NCBI RefSeq assembly: GCF_000002985.6
Contig: NC_003282.8
Location: 13,082,001 to 13,146,000, forward strand
Length of the DNA stretch: 64,000 bases
From: Caenorhabditis elegans
Taxonomy: Eukaryota > Nematoda > Chromadorea > Rhabditida > Rhabditidae
Direction: 5' to 3'
Part shown: one piece after another, positions 1 through 12,010 of the stretch
Layout: the number at the start of each line of letters is the position of its first letter
Position numbering within the stretch: position 1 is the first letter of the stretch
Notes under the pieces: model-generated
Told to the model about the DNA's origin: nothing
Database searches by the model: none
The model's input: only the letters and a program-made list of their open reading frames with translations
Program-made: the position numbers and the translations under genes

Positions 1-353
1 AAATTTTAAATTTACGCATTTATATTTTCTTTTCCCATTACTTTTTTGTGTACTTCAACCAGGTTGACTGTTGAAACAAACCCATTTTCTATGGAATTCC
101 CTTACGTCACAGAACATAACGAGACAAACCACTTGACTATTTAAGGATGTAAAACCTATTCCAAGTTTTACAAGAAACAAAATTAAAAGTGACCAATAAA
201 CATTCTCTCTTCATTTTCTCGAGGCCATTTCCAGGTACTTGAACCGGTTTTCCGCGTTTGTTTATCTTTTTTCTCTTTAATTGAAAAGTTGATTTGTCTG
301 ACCATAGCAAATTCAGATGTCAACCTTTGGTTGCCGAGACAAAAGCCAGACAA

Positions 354-575
354 TCATTCCGTGCGTGCACCAAGAAAATGCACTGGAAACGAGAAGCCGG
401 TGAGCTGTGCGAGTGCTCCGTTCAAGCTGGTGTCGAGTGAGTTTAAGTCAGGCTTTCCACGAGCTGCATTGACTTTTGTTAGTTCCAGAGAACTCCGACA
501 ATATTGTGCCATGTTCAAGTTGATGAGAAGACGTGCTCCAATGAGAAAGTCGCGTGGATAATCATCTGTGCAATT
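354..575 (-). CDS. Orphan coding-like terminal exon (uncertain)
   Basis: On the minus strand a consensus acceptor (AAAAATTCAG) at 576-585 is followed by 73 open codons ending in TGA at 354-356. An ATTAAA signal lies about 70 bases downstream. Codon choice (GGA, CCA, CTC, TTC) looks like C. elegans coding sequence. The peptide runs from NCTDDYPRDF to LGARTE and contains two cysteines; I do not recognise it. No convincing upstream exon was found, so it may be a decayed gene remnant or the last exon of an unrecognised gene. The overlapping plus-strand frame is also open but begins at TTG and looks less coding-like. Confidence 0.25.
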   Translation of the reverse strand, partial: NCTDDYPRDFLIGARLLINLNMAQYCRSSLELTKVNAARGKPDLNSLDTSLNGALAQLTGFSFPVHFLGARTE

Positions 576-599
576 CTGAATTTTTCATTAATCCCTTCT

Positions 600-3480
600 T
601 TTCTACCGGTGTACATAGAACCCTGAAATTAGGAACCGATGGTCTCAAAAATCTGCATGCAAAAGTTTTAGAATCACACTATTTTTCATGTTCATGTTTT
701 TTTTGCTTTTAAAATATATTTTTTCGTAAATTTTAAATCTTTATGAATGTTTATTTTTTTTTTTAATGAATGACGGTTTTTAGAGGATAGCGAAGGACGT
801 CATAATGTGGCCTAGAAAAATCAGTGAAGAAATTTGGTCATAAAGTGATGCACACCTGAGATATGTTTGAAACCTATCTAGGTACACTTGGGACACATGA
901 AAAACAGTAGCCAAAAAAGTCTGTGGAAACCGGTCGTGGACTAATAATTTTGGAGACCGGACAGTTCTTGTGGCCTGAAAATTCTTGCAAGATTACAGTA
1001 ATCTTTATCTCTTTGAAGCTATCTCCCAAATCCCCCGAAATCTTGGTGTAACCTCGAACCTTCTCCTCCGATTACCCAATTAATAAAACGTTTGCAAACT
1101 GTTTGGATAACTTTTTCCCCCTTTCTTTAATATTTCTCTTATCTTGCGCCTTTTTTCGAAAGTTGTTTGTCGATAATAAAAAGCAAATAACTTTTGGAAA
1201 AAGGTGTGAAAACTTCCGATTGTTTGAGGAATGACTCCTCCTCGGACGGGGGTCGCGATGGGTCTTCAAAAAATTCATTAGGTATTCAGAATTTGGAATT
1301 TAGAATGGTGAGTTGTAAGCTGGACAAACATGCATTCATAGACAGTTGAAGGAAAAGGTTAAACCATTTGGATTTGATGATCGGAACGTTAATTCGAATT
1401 ATAAACAAATGGAAGAAGATTTCGTTTGTTCTATGATATGTTTGTGTGTGTGTATTCTGAGAAGAATTGATAAGAACAAACAAGATGTGTTCCTTAGAAT
1501 GCAAATATTACAGATAGGGAAAACTCGGCCACAAGTCTCATAAATGAAAACAAAAAATTATTCAAAAATCAGCTACAAAAAACTAACAAATAAAATTACG
1601 AAGGTACGGTTTTAATAAGTTTCGTTCGTGAGAGGGCCCAATTTTTAAATTTGCATTGAAAAATATCAATCAGTGAGAGTCAAGGTGGGGCGATAATGTC
1701 GATGTAGTGGTACTGTAGGATTGCTGTAGTTCTGGAACAATTGTGTTTTGAGCACTTGAATGGATCGGGGTTGTTGGGGGGTAGTGTCGAGGTTCTAAAG
1801 CGGTACTGTAGGTGTACTATAGGATTACTGTAGTTTTGGAAAATTAAGTTTTGAGCTCTTTAATGAATCGGGGTTGTTGAGGGATAGTGTCGAGGTACTG
1901 TAGGGGTATCGTAGGGGTACTGTATGGGTACTGTAGGGGTACTGTTCGGAAACGTTTCAATTTTTTTAAACAAATTTTAATTGCAACTGGCGTGTACCAT
2001 TTGTTTGATCAGCAAACCAAATCGCGCCGGAAATATTTTAGAGCTGGAGCCGTCAAAGACGTTCCCCGCTATTTCCAAAGAGTTTGCAACACGGGGGGAA
2101 TTCCCATATCAAAACTTTTCAACACATGGTGAACATCAAAGGGAGCCGAGCTGATCGTTAAAACCGACGCGAAATTGATGTCTATAGATGCACGGTCATT
2201 GAGAAGAAGATGAACACAGACATAAATAGAATGCATGTGTGTCTTGTGCATGATGTGTTCAAAATCTAGAGGTGGAGATAATCTAATGCATATCATTTGA
2301 GAAGTTTCACCGCCTGCCTGTTTATGCAGCTGTTCGAACAAATAAAGGTGCGCGCGCATCAGAGGTGAAGCCCTCCCGAATCCAGTCGTCCCACTTTCAC
2401 CCCAGGTTTTGAGAAATTTTAGGGGTTTAACTCTAAACTTCAAAAAGTATATAACCTATCATTTTCAATGTTTGCTTCTTTTTATTTCTTTGCTGCTTCC
2501 TTTCCCTTCGCTTTTTTCTTCTTTTTTCCAACTTTTGCCCCTAACCTATGAAGTTCAGAATTGTCTCTACTATGTTGCCCTTACGATAAGAACTTTTTTA
2601 TTTTAGAGCCACATACTTGTCTGACATCTTTCGATACTTAAAAATATGTGAGGAGGGGTACGGTGGTCAGTCTGAGTTTTATGCAAACCAGGAAGTTCAT
2701 GATGTTCTAGACGCCTGATTCTTTTGATTTCATTGGTTTAGAGCGCTTTCTAGACGGCTAAGTTAAATTTCTTTAAGACGACGTGCTTTAGGCGCCCGAC
2801 ATTTTGCAGACACGTTTCAGAACGATACCCGGAAAATGTCGGGCAAGCTTTCGCTCAGCTACACTTGTGTTCAGCTTTTGAATTTGGATGGACAAAACAT
2901 CTCACAGAATCAATATCAACTCAAAAGATTTTATATAAAGATGAGTAGATATATTATCAATTTCTTTTATTTTTTGATACTGATCAAATGTGACACTCTT
3001 GAGTAAATTCTAAAGACAAAAAATACCTTTTTTCAAAATTTCTTTGCGCACTACCTACACTGTTCTTTAAAACATTTTTAAATATTTTAGTGAAACTTTT
3101 TTAGAAGTTTATGTATGTATTTTTGTAGTACTTGTAGTTGTGGCGTCTACTCATTTTCGGCTTATGAAAAAGTTTAATAAATCAGATATTTGTTCAAGTT
3201 TTAAAAAATCTATAAATGATAGAGAACGTCCCATGGCGGGTTAGTAACATGGTCATCAATTAGAGCGTAATGCTTTTATCTGATTAGGTGAAATGGTACA
3301 ATCAAAAAATGCCAATTGCTCTAATTACAACATTATACTTTCCGGAATGATGTTTCAAAATGAAAATAGGAAGTGATTGTAAACAGATTTTCCCGTACAA
3401 AAATAATTTGTCAATAACGGTTATCAGACATCAACTAATCAAATGTCATTACACCGCCTAGTTAACTTTATCAGTGCCAA
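600..3480. other. Gene-poor stretch
   Basis: No gene is supportable here. The stretch is AT-rich with short chance frames, many of which start at TTG. It holds the diverged repeat at 1690-1945 and a T-rich block around 2460-2560. A frame at 2069-2443 (minus) has no recognisable domain or matching splice sites. Confidence 0.5.
1690..1945. repeat. Diverged tandem repeat rich in TACTGTAG
   Basis: Two imperfect copies of a roughly 95-base unit (about 1705-1790 and 1800-1893) share GGTACTGTAGG, a TTTTGAGC segment, ATCGGGGTTGTTG and TAGTGTCGAGGT. They run into several short GGGTACTGTAG-type repeats up to about 1945. The TACTGTAG word is dispersed in C. elegans and recurs in this window near 57285-57410 and 60600-60810. 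Confidence 0.6.
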
Positions 3481-3531
3481 TCATTGCTTCCGGACGGGCG
3501 CTGGCTGATAGAAGAAAATCTTGATTTTGCC

Positions 3532-3765
3532 CTACTGTAAGGTTATGTGCAGTTTTTCTAGCTCAAAAGTGCTGGGTTCAAATAAGTTTTCATAATCGGT
3601 GCTTTTAAAATATCCCCGGGAAACAGGGGATCTTGTTTGGTCTACTTCTCCTGTGAGATAATTACCAATGTCAGATGGGTAGCATACGGTAGCTGGAGTT
3701 ATTGAAGCCACCCTGTAAGCTTTTCCTTCAACAAACAATGTACTTGAACCATTGTATGTGTATCA
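3532..3765 (-). pseudogene. Coding-like patch of unknown origin
   Basis: The minus strand is open for about 78 codons with a protein-like composition (includes TPATVCYPSDIGNYLTGEV and STDYENLFEPSTFELEKLHI). It begins just after an in-frame TGA and has no ATG at its start. No splice acceptor or neighbouring exon fits. It lies beside a block with a TATA-like GTATATAAGC at about 3849 and could be a remnant of a retroelement or of a host gene. I do not recognise a family. Confidence 0.22.
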
Positions 3766-3779
3766 GTTATCAGAAATAT

Positions 3780-4990
3780 TCTTTGACTTATCAATGTTTA
3801 TTCTGAGATTGTCTGGGAGGCCGTTCCTTTTCATCAGGAACGGGGTTGTATATAAGCTGCTACCAGTTGCTCAGTTCGTCTAAACTTCCTTGTTTTGGGG
3901 TATTTTTATGCTCCTCAACTAAACAGCTTCACTTTACCTAATGGTTATAATTCTTCGTATTGTATTTTAGAGTCAGTCACGACTCGGTGAGCAGCGAGTT
4001 ATAAGCTAACTGGGCAGTCACTGTGTGTGTGAGTAATACTTTATTTACCTGTCTCATATCAGATCGGGGTCTCCTTCTTCTTCGGTATGAGTGAACAAAT
4101 ACTGTTCCATTCTTCTTCCTTTAACCCGATCATTTCCCCAATATTAATAACGAAATCCCTACGGCGTCACGCATGACGTGATGTTGCTTGATCAGGGTCA
4201 TGAACTGCTCCACCCACCCACTAGAGGGCTCAGTTTATTTATTGGGTTTTCCTTTATTTAGTTGATCTAATTTTTGTGATTCATAATTATCTAGATTTCT
4301 CCAAAAGAACCAATACATAGCAGCTCTTTCTCGTCCTATTTGAAAATTTGGACTTTTTGATAATTTTTAGACCCTCGCAGTTTGACCATATACTTTAAAA
4401 CGAGTTAAACGAGTCTCGAATCACTCACGCTCAACTTTGCCAGCTTATCTCTTGGCTATCTTTGGGTTTATCAAAAAATTGTCTACTGACAAAATACGTG
4501 CAAATTATTTTGCTATATTTTGTCTGTTGATGATTTTTTAATAGACCCAAAAACAACCAAAATATGAGACGTCAAATTAGAGCAGCTGCTCTAAGCAGTG
4601 TGGCCTTAATTATACAAAAGCCCATTGGATGCTTCTTCATAATCTGAAAGTTTTCGTGCAAAAAAAATTTCTAAAAACTTGCAGAATGTTCGCATGTCTT
4701 TAAACAGTTTGAATAGTTTTCTTGAACACCCGAAACAGTTGTGAGTTTGCCAGTTTTTCTCGTAGTTCTGTTTTCTGTTTTTGTGATTTTTCTGACTTGG
4801 TTCTTATCAAATAGTTTTACCTAACCTAACCTAACCTTATACAACCTGTAAAATGTTTTACTACTTTTTCTCTCTCCCTCTAGAAAGGGCGGAGTTCTAA
4901 ACTTCAGTATCGTATTACCTTTTTGATTTTTGAACTTTTCTAGCTTTGATTTCAGCTTCCTTTTGTGAAAACTCTCCAATCCCAATTCAT
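3780..4990. other. Non-coding upstream region of the Spinster gene
   Basis: No open gene is visible. A TATA-like GTATATAAGC near 3849 is followed by a GC-richer block to about 4230, which could be a decayed LTR or promoter. A CCTAACCTAACCTAACC run lies near 4818-4836. The last few hundred bases are presumably the promoter and outron of the transporter that starts at 5007. Confidence 0.35.
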
Positions 4991-5006
4991 CTTTTTTTTT
5001 GCAGAA

Positions 5007-7484
5007 ATGGTAAACTCTCAACAGGACTACATCAGTGTTACCGCACTCTTTGTGGTAAATCTACTCAATTATGTGGATAGATATACGGTGGCTGGTGTTC
5101 TTACTCAAGTTCAAACATACTATAACATTTCCGACAGTTTGGGTGGTCTGATTCAAACTGTATTTCTGATCTCTTTTATGGTATTTTCACCGGTATGCGG
5201 GTATCTTGGAGATCGATTCAATCGAAAATGGATCATGATTATTGGCGTTGGGATATGGCTCGGTGCCGTGCTTGGATCCAGTTTTGTGCCGGCTAATGTG
5301 AGTTTTGAGTGAGCTACGTAGGTACAAAAATACCTGCCTGTCCACGTGCCTACCCACCTATTGACTTTTTAAATTTAAACAATTTTTTAAACATTTTTTT
5401 GAAAAATGTGTATCTCCACACAGTAACACCAGCGTTCCCGTAAGAAATCTAAAACTGCGGTAGGCAGGCAGGCATGAGGCAGGTTAAAAAAGGATAAGTG
5501 GTAGGCAGGTATGCGAGCAACAAGGCATACATAAAGTAAATTTAAAAACCTTCTTCACCGTAAGGGATTTTAATGTGAAAAACGAAAAAAGTCAGTCATT
5601 TGTACGCCTGAACTATGGCTCACCTTCCAATCTCTACTCAAAAAACTTACAGCACTTCTGGCTCTTCCTGGTGCTCCGAAGCTTCGTCGGAATCGGAGAA
5701 GCATCCTACTCAAATGTGGCTCCATCCTTGATTTCCGATATGTTCAACGGACAGAAAAGAAGCACTGTATTCATGATTTTCTACTTTGCAATTCCGGTTG
5801 GCAGTGGCCTTGGATTTATTGTTGGATCCAATGTGGCAACTTTAACCGGACACTGGCAATGGGGAATTCGAGTTTCTGCGATTGCCGGACTCATTGTCAT
5901 GATTGCCCTTGTACTTTTCACCTATGAGCCTGAGCGAGGAGCCGCTGATAAGGCGATGGGAGAGTCGAAGGATGTTGTTGTGACTACGAATACTACATAT
6001 TTGGAAGATCTTGTCATTCTTCTCAAGACCCCAACACTTGTTGCATGCACTTGGGGATACACTGCCCTGGTATTCGTGTCTGGAACTCTTTCGTGGTGGG
6101 AGCCTACAGTAATTCAACATTTGACTGCTTGGCATCAAGGACTTAATGACACAAAGGATCTGGCAAGTACTGATAAGGATCGAGTAGCTCTTTATTTCGG
6201 AGCAATCACCACAGCTGGAGGACTCATCGGTGTCATTTTCGGATCGATGCTCTCCAAATGGCTGGTAGCTGGATGGGGACCATTCAGAAGACTCCAGACA
6301 GACAGAGCACAGCCTTTGGTGGCTGGTGGCGGGGCGTTGCTTGCTGCTCCATTTTTACTTATTGGAATGATCTTTGGAGATAAGAGCTTGGTGTTGCTGT
6401 ACATTATGATCTTCTTTGGAATCACCTTCATGTGCTTCAACTGGGGTCTGAACATCGATATGTTGACGGTTAGTGATGCGACATTGAAATTTTTAAATTC
6501 AATGAGTGAAACAGGGTGTTCAGTGATTGATTTTCCCGATTCCTATTGACTTTTGTTGTTTGTGAAGCGAATCAAATTTGAAGCTTTTCTCAAAAATATT
6601 TTCATTTTTTAGTGATCGAAAAATCAATCTCCGATAAAAATATTTAGAGTTTCCGTAAAGATCAAGGATCCTTCAACTGCGTTTTCTGCAAAAATAAACG
6701 AACGTGAAAACTGTTTCTCTTTTTTCAAAAAGTACCTGAAAATCGGTTCAATTACTGTACTGAAACAGACAAAATAAGTTAAAAAACCGGAAAACCTGAA
6801 AACCAAAAAAAAACAAACCGCCGCACACTCGTGGCGCCAGGCTGTCCTATTACGGTTTGACCTACAAAAAATGCGGGATTTTTTTGTCCAAAAAAATGTG
6901 ACGTCAGCACGTTCTTAACCATGCAAAATCAATTGAGAACTTTGCGTCTTTTCTCCCGCATTTTTTGTAGATCAACGTAGATCAAGCCGAAATGAGACAC
7001 TCTGACACCACGTGCACACCAGAGAACGCATAATAGCAGAACAAATTTCAGACTGTCATCCACCCGAATCGGCGAAGTACTGCTTTCTCCTACTTCGTAC
7101 TGGTATCCCATTTGTTTGGCGACGCTTCTGGTCCGTATCTCATCGGGTTAATCTCCGACGCAATCCGCCACGGATCCACATATCCTAAAGATCAATATCA
7201 TTCATTGGTAAGTGCCACGTATTGCTGCGTGGCACTGCTTTTGCTCTCTGCCGGACTGTACTTTGTGTCCTCACTCACGCTGGTCTCGGATCGGAAGAAG
7301 TTCCGAGCGGAAATGGGTAAGTGCTCGTTGTTCTTGTATGGTGTCGGGGAAACGTATATTTTAGTCAGCTATTATTGGAATTATTTCAGGTCTCGATGAT
7401 CTTCAATCCAAGCCGATTCGAACATCAACTGACAGTTTGGAACGGATTGGAATTAACGACGACGTTGCGTCGTCCCGACTTTAA
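5007..7484 (+). CDS. spin-2: Spinster-family lysosomal/lipid MFS transporter
   Basis: Four exons (5007-5297, 5653-6468, 7052-7316, 7390-7484) join in frame to 488 residues. The start ATG is three bases after a TTTTTTTTGCAG acceptor, suggesting spliced-leader addition. The protein is polytopic, as expected for a 12-helix major facilitator. The first exon carries the MFS loop motif GYLGDRFNRK (about residues 65-75), and the next has the Spinster-type segments RSFVGIGEASYSNVAPSLI and MFNGQKRST. Spinster proteins export lysosomal sugars or lysophospholipids or sphingosine phosphate; the substrate here cannot be read from sequence. The third intron-exon border (7052) restores the conserved VIHPNRRSTAFSYFV segment. 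Intron 2 contains a 190-bp fold-back repeat. A polyadenylation AATAAA lies near 7600, tail to tail with the collagen gene. The symbol is recalled from the chromosome IV family member; the family call is firm and the paralogue number less so. Confidence 0.85.
6830..7014. repeat. Fold-back (palindromic) interspersed repeat, copy 1
   Basis: Near-palindrome of about 185 bp in a spin-2 intron. The outer arms (left: a tract reading ACCTACAAAAAATGCGGGA; right: its complement with TTTTTTGTAGATCAACGTAG) pair with each other around a TGACGTCAGCACGTTCTTAACC centre, and the ends carry GTGGCGCCAGG and ACACCACGTG. Related copies lie at 22827-23012 (complete), 29958-30023 and 34565-34674 (halves). The form suggests a MITE-like element; no name is assigned. 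Confidence 0.65.
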
Positions 7485-7642
7485 TTCCTCCTTGATTTCA
7501 TTGCTTTAATGTCCATAATTTGGGTTTATGTATTTTTAGAACAACGGGTTTTTTGTCGTTTTTGTGAAGATTTTTGTAAACTGCTAATTTTTATTGTATA
7601 AATAAAAACTCTTTTAAATAAAAAAAAATGTTTCGGAATAAA

Positions 7643-9067
7643 TTAGAAGACAAGACGTGCCGAACGAAGTGGACAGCTACAGTAGGCTGCATCAGGTCCT
7701 GGGATTCCAGGTGGTCCTTCAGGTCCTGGCTCCCCTTCGTCTCCCCGCTCTCCATCCAATCCTGCTGCTCCAGGTGGTCCCTCTTCCCCTTCTGGCCCAG
7801 GAATTCCTGGCTCTCCATCCTTGCCTGGGAGTCCTTCAGCTCCTGCAACACCCGGTGCCCCTGGTGCTCCTGGCATTCCTATCTCTCTGATTCCACTGGC
7901 GCCTGGTCTTCCATCGACACCTGGCTCCCCGTCTTCTCCTTGATCTCCAGCATCTCCAGGTTCTCCCTCGACACCTGGTGGTCCATCATGTCCAACTTCA
8001 AAGTTGTCAACTCCCGGTGGTCCTGGTGGTCCCTGCTCTCCTGGCTCTCCGTCTGGACCTGGAGGTCCTGGCTCTCCGACTGGGCAGCGAATGCATGGGG
8101 GTCTTTGATAGATGAGGGATTGATCAAAGAGTGGAAAGTCTGGTCCGGGTTGTCCTGCGTCTCCATTCCATCCGTCATCTCCAGGGGCTCCTGGCTCTCC
8201 TGGTGGTCCTGCAGGTCCGGGTGGGCAGTTATTGACCTTATTCATGCATCCACACTTTGATTCTCCACTTCTCTTTTGTCTTACGACGGAGCGATTGATT
8301 TCGATCATATCATCCCAGGCTTCAGTTGCGAACTTCTGAAAAATTAGGCCAGATTGATGAAAAAAATTGCCGCGTCGTGAGCCGTGAGTCGTGAGCAATT
8401 ATTTCAAAAAAAAAAAACTTTGATAATATTTTTCGAATCAATGTTATCTTTAACTATACTATTGCAGTTTCAGAGACTTTAATGTTTTTCCACAAGGAAC
8501 ACTTGGTATTCCGCATAGTTTCTTATTATCCCACACGAGAAATTTTGTGCATTTTGAGCTGAAACTACGGTCACCGGTCTCGACACGAAAAACTTTTGTT
8601 AAATAAAAAAGGTGTGCGCCTTTAAAGAGTACTGTGTTTTCGTTGCTACGTAATTTGTATCTGGTTTTTCACAGTTTTTCTCATGAATTTACGTGTTTTT
8701 ATTGTTATATTTGCCAAAAAACTGTGAAAAAATCGATAATTTTTGCTCTTGCAGAACTTTCATCGATTGTTTTAAAAATAGTTATTTGTTAAAAATTATA
8801 TACAAACACGCGGAAAATCGATTAAAATTCTGCAACAGCACAAGTTTGAAACTACAGTAACCTTTAAAGGCGCACGATTTTTCTTGGATTTAACGAAAAA
8901 TTGTCGTGTTTTTTACAGAAAAAACTCACATTGAACTCTGCCACGTCATCAAGTGCCGTGGAATAAAAAGTCCGAAAATCTGCGAAAATGAGCAGCCCCG
9001 CTGTAATATACCCGACGACGAGTATCGACGAAACCGAGACGGCTGCGCAAATGAAGTTGTTCGACAT
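7643..9067 (-). CDS. Nematode cuticle collagen
   Basis: Two exons on the minus strand (9067-8930 and 8335-7643) join in phase 0 to 276 residues. The N-terminus has one hydrophobic signal-anchor (about residues 5-30). A furin-like site RQKR follows, then a Cys cluster ([10 protein letters not shown]). Gly-X-Y blocks follow, separated by a Cys-containing break (PPCIRCPVG) and two short interruptions, and a short C-terminal Cys pair (YCSC) ends the protein. This is the standard cuticular collagen plan, exported and assembled as trimers in the extracellular cuticle. The chosen start is the only in-frame ATG after the upstream stop; it leaves an unusually short N-terminal region before the membrane segment, so a short upstream exon cannot be excluded. 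The intron holds a fold-back repeat. The 3' end meets spin-2 tail to tail. Which numbered col gene this is cannot be told from sequence alone. Confidence 0.85.
8576..8917. repeat. Inverted repeat inside the collagen intron
   Basis: The arms begin with a tract reading CGACACGAAAAACTTTTGTT, contain GTGCGCCTTTAAAGAGTACTGT and end in the complementary CTACAGTAACCTTTAAAGGCGCAC with ACGAAAAATTGTCGTG. Together they would form a long hairpin. The core words (GCGCCTTTAAA with CTACAGTA) recur at 25380-25590, so this is a dispersed family rather than a gene-specific element. Confidence 0.6.
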
Positions 9068-9296
9068 TTCAGACAATCTCTGCCTGTCCTCCTTGCCTTC
9101 CAATCGGCCTTATGTACTCTGCCGGCTAATGCCCGTTTAACGAGCGATCGCGCAATTTTCTCATCATTATAACGTGCTTATACTTTCAAAACGAATGAAT
9201 TCATTTCGTGTTTATATGGGTGTTTATCATCAAAACAACACACAAATACAAGGGAGAGAGAAAACTGAATGATTAATGAGACATTTCGAAATGATA

Positions 9297-11756
9297 TTAG
9301 AATCCGTACTTTTGTCGCGCCATTCGCTTCGATTGCTTCTGATCGGCCCATTGATCTTTGAGCTGCTCCTCGCGGGATACTGCCTGAAATTAAGTGAATT
9401 ATGTGATTTCTAGCACAAGCTCTTAAAAAGTGTTGATCTACGCAGATTTCATACTCCACGAGGACAACTTTGCACTTTTGTTTGGCTAAAATCGGGTTTT
9501 TCGATTTTTTTAAAATAAATTGTTAATTTTGAAAAAAAAACTGTATTTTTGTAATTGAAATCAATTGATTTTGCATTTTCGGTGAATTTATATTTTTCTC
9601 GTATTTTTCCGTAAAATTATTGTTTCCGATTTGTCGGTTTTCGAAAAAATTGAAAATTTTCGTTTTTTTTTAAATCTTCAATTTTTTGAAGACCGAATAT
9701 TCCATCAAGAAATTCAGCCAAAAAATGAGAAATAAGTTTTAAAAAATTGACTTTTCCATTCTTTCGCGATTTTTTTTTTGGGTTTTTGATGCAAGTAAAA
9801 GCCTGAAAATCTATAAAATCTGGAATATCTCTTACCAAGCTGGCCAAATACGTAATTTGATGCTTTCTTCTCGACATTTGTCCTTGAGTTTGAACTTGTG
9901 GCAATGGAGCAGAAGTTGCTTCAACAAATGCGCGATGTCCAAGATTCTTGATAATATTTGTCTTAACATCCGGTCCGAGAGCATCATCCACATTCACATC
10001 GACAATTGAATTGGCCATTTCGTTGATCGAACGACGTTCTTCTTGTCCAATATCATGAGAGAATCGCATCAAAAGCTTATGAGCTTGCTCGTCATTGATC
10101 TTCCGATGAAGCCAGGCATTTGAAGCAGATGGACCTTCTTGAACATCTTCTTCTTCTTCTGGCATTTCATACATTTGTCGAGGATCCATTCCTTCATCTG
10201 GACGGGATGGCCCAACTACATCCATGCTGCTGTTCATTGTCATATATGGAATTTCTGATGGAATTTCTGATTCTTTTCTAGTTGGAGCAGATGAGAAACC
10301 GAAGAAATCGGTTGGACCGTCATCATCGTCATCACTGTCGTCTGGCAGTTTTGGAGCTGGAGCCGGCTTGAAAACTGGAGCAGCAGCAGGTGTAGCCTGG
10401 AAGAGAAAGAGTTTTAAAATTAAAGTTTTAAATTAAATAAAAATTCAGTGAAGAAATCTGGAAATTTTATCCTGATTTTTAATATTTATGGGGACAAAAA
10501 TCGAACAAAAATTCCCCGGTTTTATATTTTAGCTTGAAACAGCGAATTTTCGCGCCAGAGACGCCGTGTGTCGATTTACGAGATTTGTGTATATTTACAA
10601 GATTTTCAATCTTTATCGGATGCTGATTTCTGTTTTTCAACGAGTTTTCTTTATTTCCGTCGGTTTTTGACAAAATGTTTTGAGAAAATGTGTTTATTAA
10701 GGCCAATTAAACATTATATTATCAAAAAACCAAGTAAATTTCCAATGCTTAGGTCACAACTCAGCGGAAAATCCAAATATATGCTTTTCCTGACTGAAAA
10801 TCGAATATTTAGTTAGTTTTTTGATATTATAATGTTTAATTAACCTCAAAAAAAAACACATTTTCAAAAAACGTTTCGGCAAAAACTGACGAAAATTGAG
10901 AAAACCGGAAATCAGCATCCGATTAAGATTGAAAATCTCGTAAATATACACACATTTCGTAAATCGACACATGACGTCTCTGGTGTGAAAATTCGGAAAT
11001 CTCATGGGGACGCAAATGAAAATCGGCGATTTCAAGCTGAAATAAGAAATTAGGGAAATTTTTTTACTTAGTTATTCGAAATCAGAAGTATATTTTCTCA
11101 GAATCCGCACTCGACTTTCAATTTTTACCTTTTTAGAAACTGAATGTGGAACCATGGACTTATCGAATACATTTGCACCATCTGAACGATTATCTCTTCC
11201 TTTTGGAGCTGGAAGGTTTGACAAAAAACTGTTTCCAAGCTTCGGCTTAACTGTAGCAACAGCAGCACCTTCATTATCACTGTCATCGCTGGAATTTTCG
11301 CCAGTAATTCCTGCGAGAGCTCCGAACGCCGAAATTATAACTTTTCCTTTTGCTTTTTGAATTCCACCACCAATTTTCGGAATTTTTTCAACTTTCATCG
11401 CTTTTTTCGCCAATTTTTTCTCCTTTTTTCTCTCTTCTTTTTGTGCTTTTTTCAGAGCTTTTTTCTCCAGCTTTCTCCTTGCTTTCTCGGCCAATTTAAC
11501 CTCCCATTCTTTCGGTTTTACTAATTCTTCGAGAACATCTTCTTTGTTCATGTTTGGTGAGCTTGATTTTTCTGTATTGTCAAAAAATGCTTCATCATCG
11601 ACGAGTTGTTGATTTTGTGGAGCGAGTGAATTCTGAAATTTTGGAAAATTCGAAAATGTTTTCAAACTGAATAAAGAATAATTTGCTTACTTTTTGTTGT
11701 GTTTCCATTTCTTCATCACTTTCTGATTCACTTCCTGCGTAATCCACAAGGCCCAT
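9297..11756 (-). CDS. PRCC-like nuclear/spliceosome-associated protein
   Basis: Four exons (11756-11691, 11632-11129, 10396-9836, 9383-9297), all phase 0, give 405 residues. It starts MGLVDYAGSESESDEE. A very basic Lys/Glu/Arg-rich coiled region follows (about residues 60-110), then acidic Asp/Ser patches. The C-terminal block has SRRKHQITYLAS followed after the last junction by EEQLKDQWADQKQSKRMARQKYGF. The RRKHQITYLA and KYGF ends are the hallmark of PRCC (proline-rich mitotic checkpoint factor, a splicing-associated nuclear protein), and the Gly-Leu-Val-Asp-Tyr start also fits. It is divergent from the NuSAP-like gene, with about 250 bp between start codons. A large inverted repeat fills the second intron (11128-10397). 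Function is inferred from the family only. Confidence 0.8.
10545..11010. repeat. Large inverted repeat in the PRCC-like intron
   Basis: The left arm (about 10545-10735) contains GCGCCAGAGACG, CGATTTACGAGATTT, TTTTCAATCTTTATCGGATGC and TTAAACATTATATTATC. The right arm (about 10815-11010) carries their complements in reverse order. A single-arm relative of this family lies in the FASTK-like gene at about 19775-19985, with the same order of words. It is probably a fold-back transposon family. Confidence 0.65.
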
Positions 11757-12010
11757 TTTGAGAAGAATTCTTCGAAGAAACGAATAATTTCAGACGAAAT
11801 AAACAATACGAATATTGATTTCTTTATTCGAGAGGACTACACACAATAAGAAAGCAACAGCGCTCCAACGTACACCGCGCGAAAAACACAATTTTTCAAA
11901 CAGCGATGGAGGGAAATTTCTTGAGTCCTATTTTGTTTCTTGTTCATTTGTTCCTTGTTTCATTTGCTTTTCTGTTCTCACTATTCAATAAAAATAATAA
12001 TTTCAGTAAA

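Noticed and set aside
2069..2443. 124-residue minus-strand frame
   Set aside because: No motif, no flanking exon, and composition typical of non-coding sequence.
4818..4836. CCTAACCTAACC run resembling a telomeric repeat
   Set aside because: C. elegans telomeres are TTAGGC; this short run is a simple sequence only.
6761..6768. Reverse CTGTTTCA motif as a 21U-RNA candidate
   Set aside because: No YRNT with a T lies at the required distance on that strand.
7628..8260. 210-residue Ser/Trp-rich plus-strand frame
   Set aside because: It is antisense to the collagen Gly-X-Y region; the GC-rich repeat keeps several frames open.
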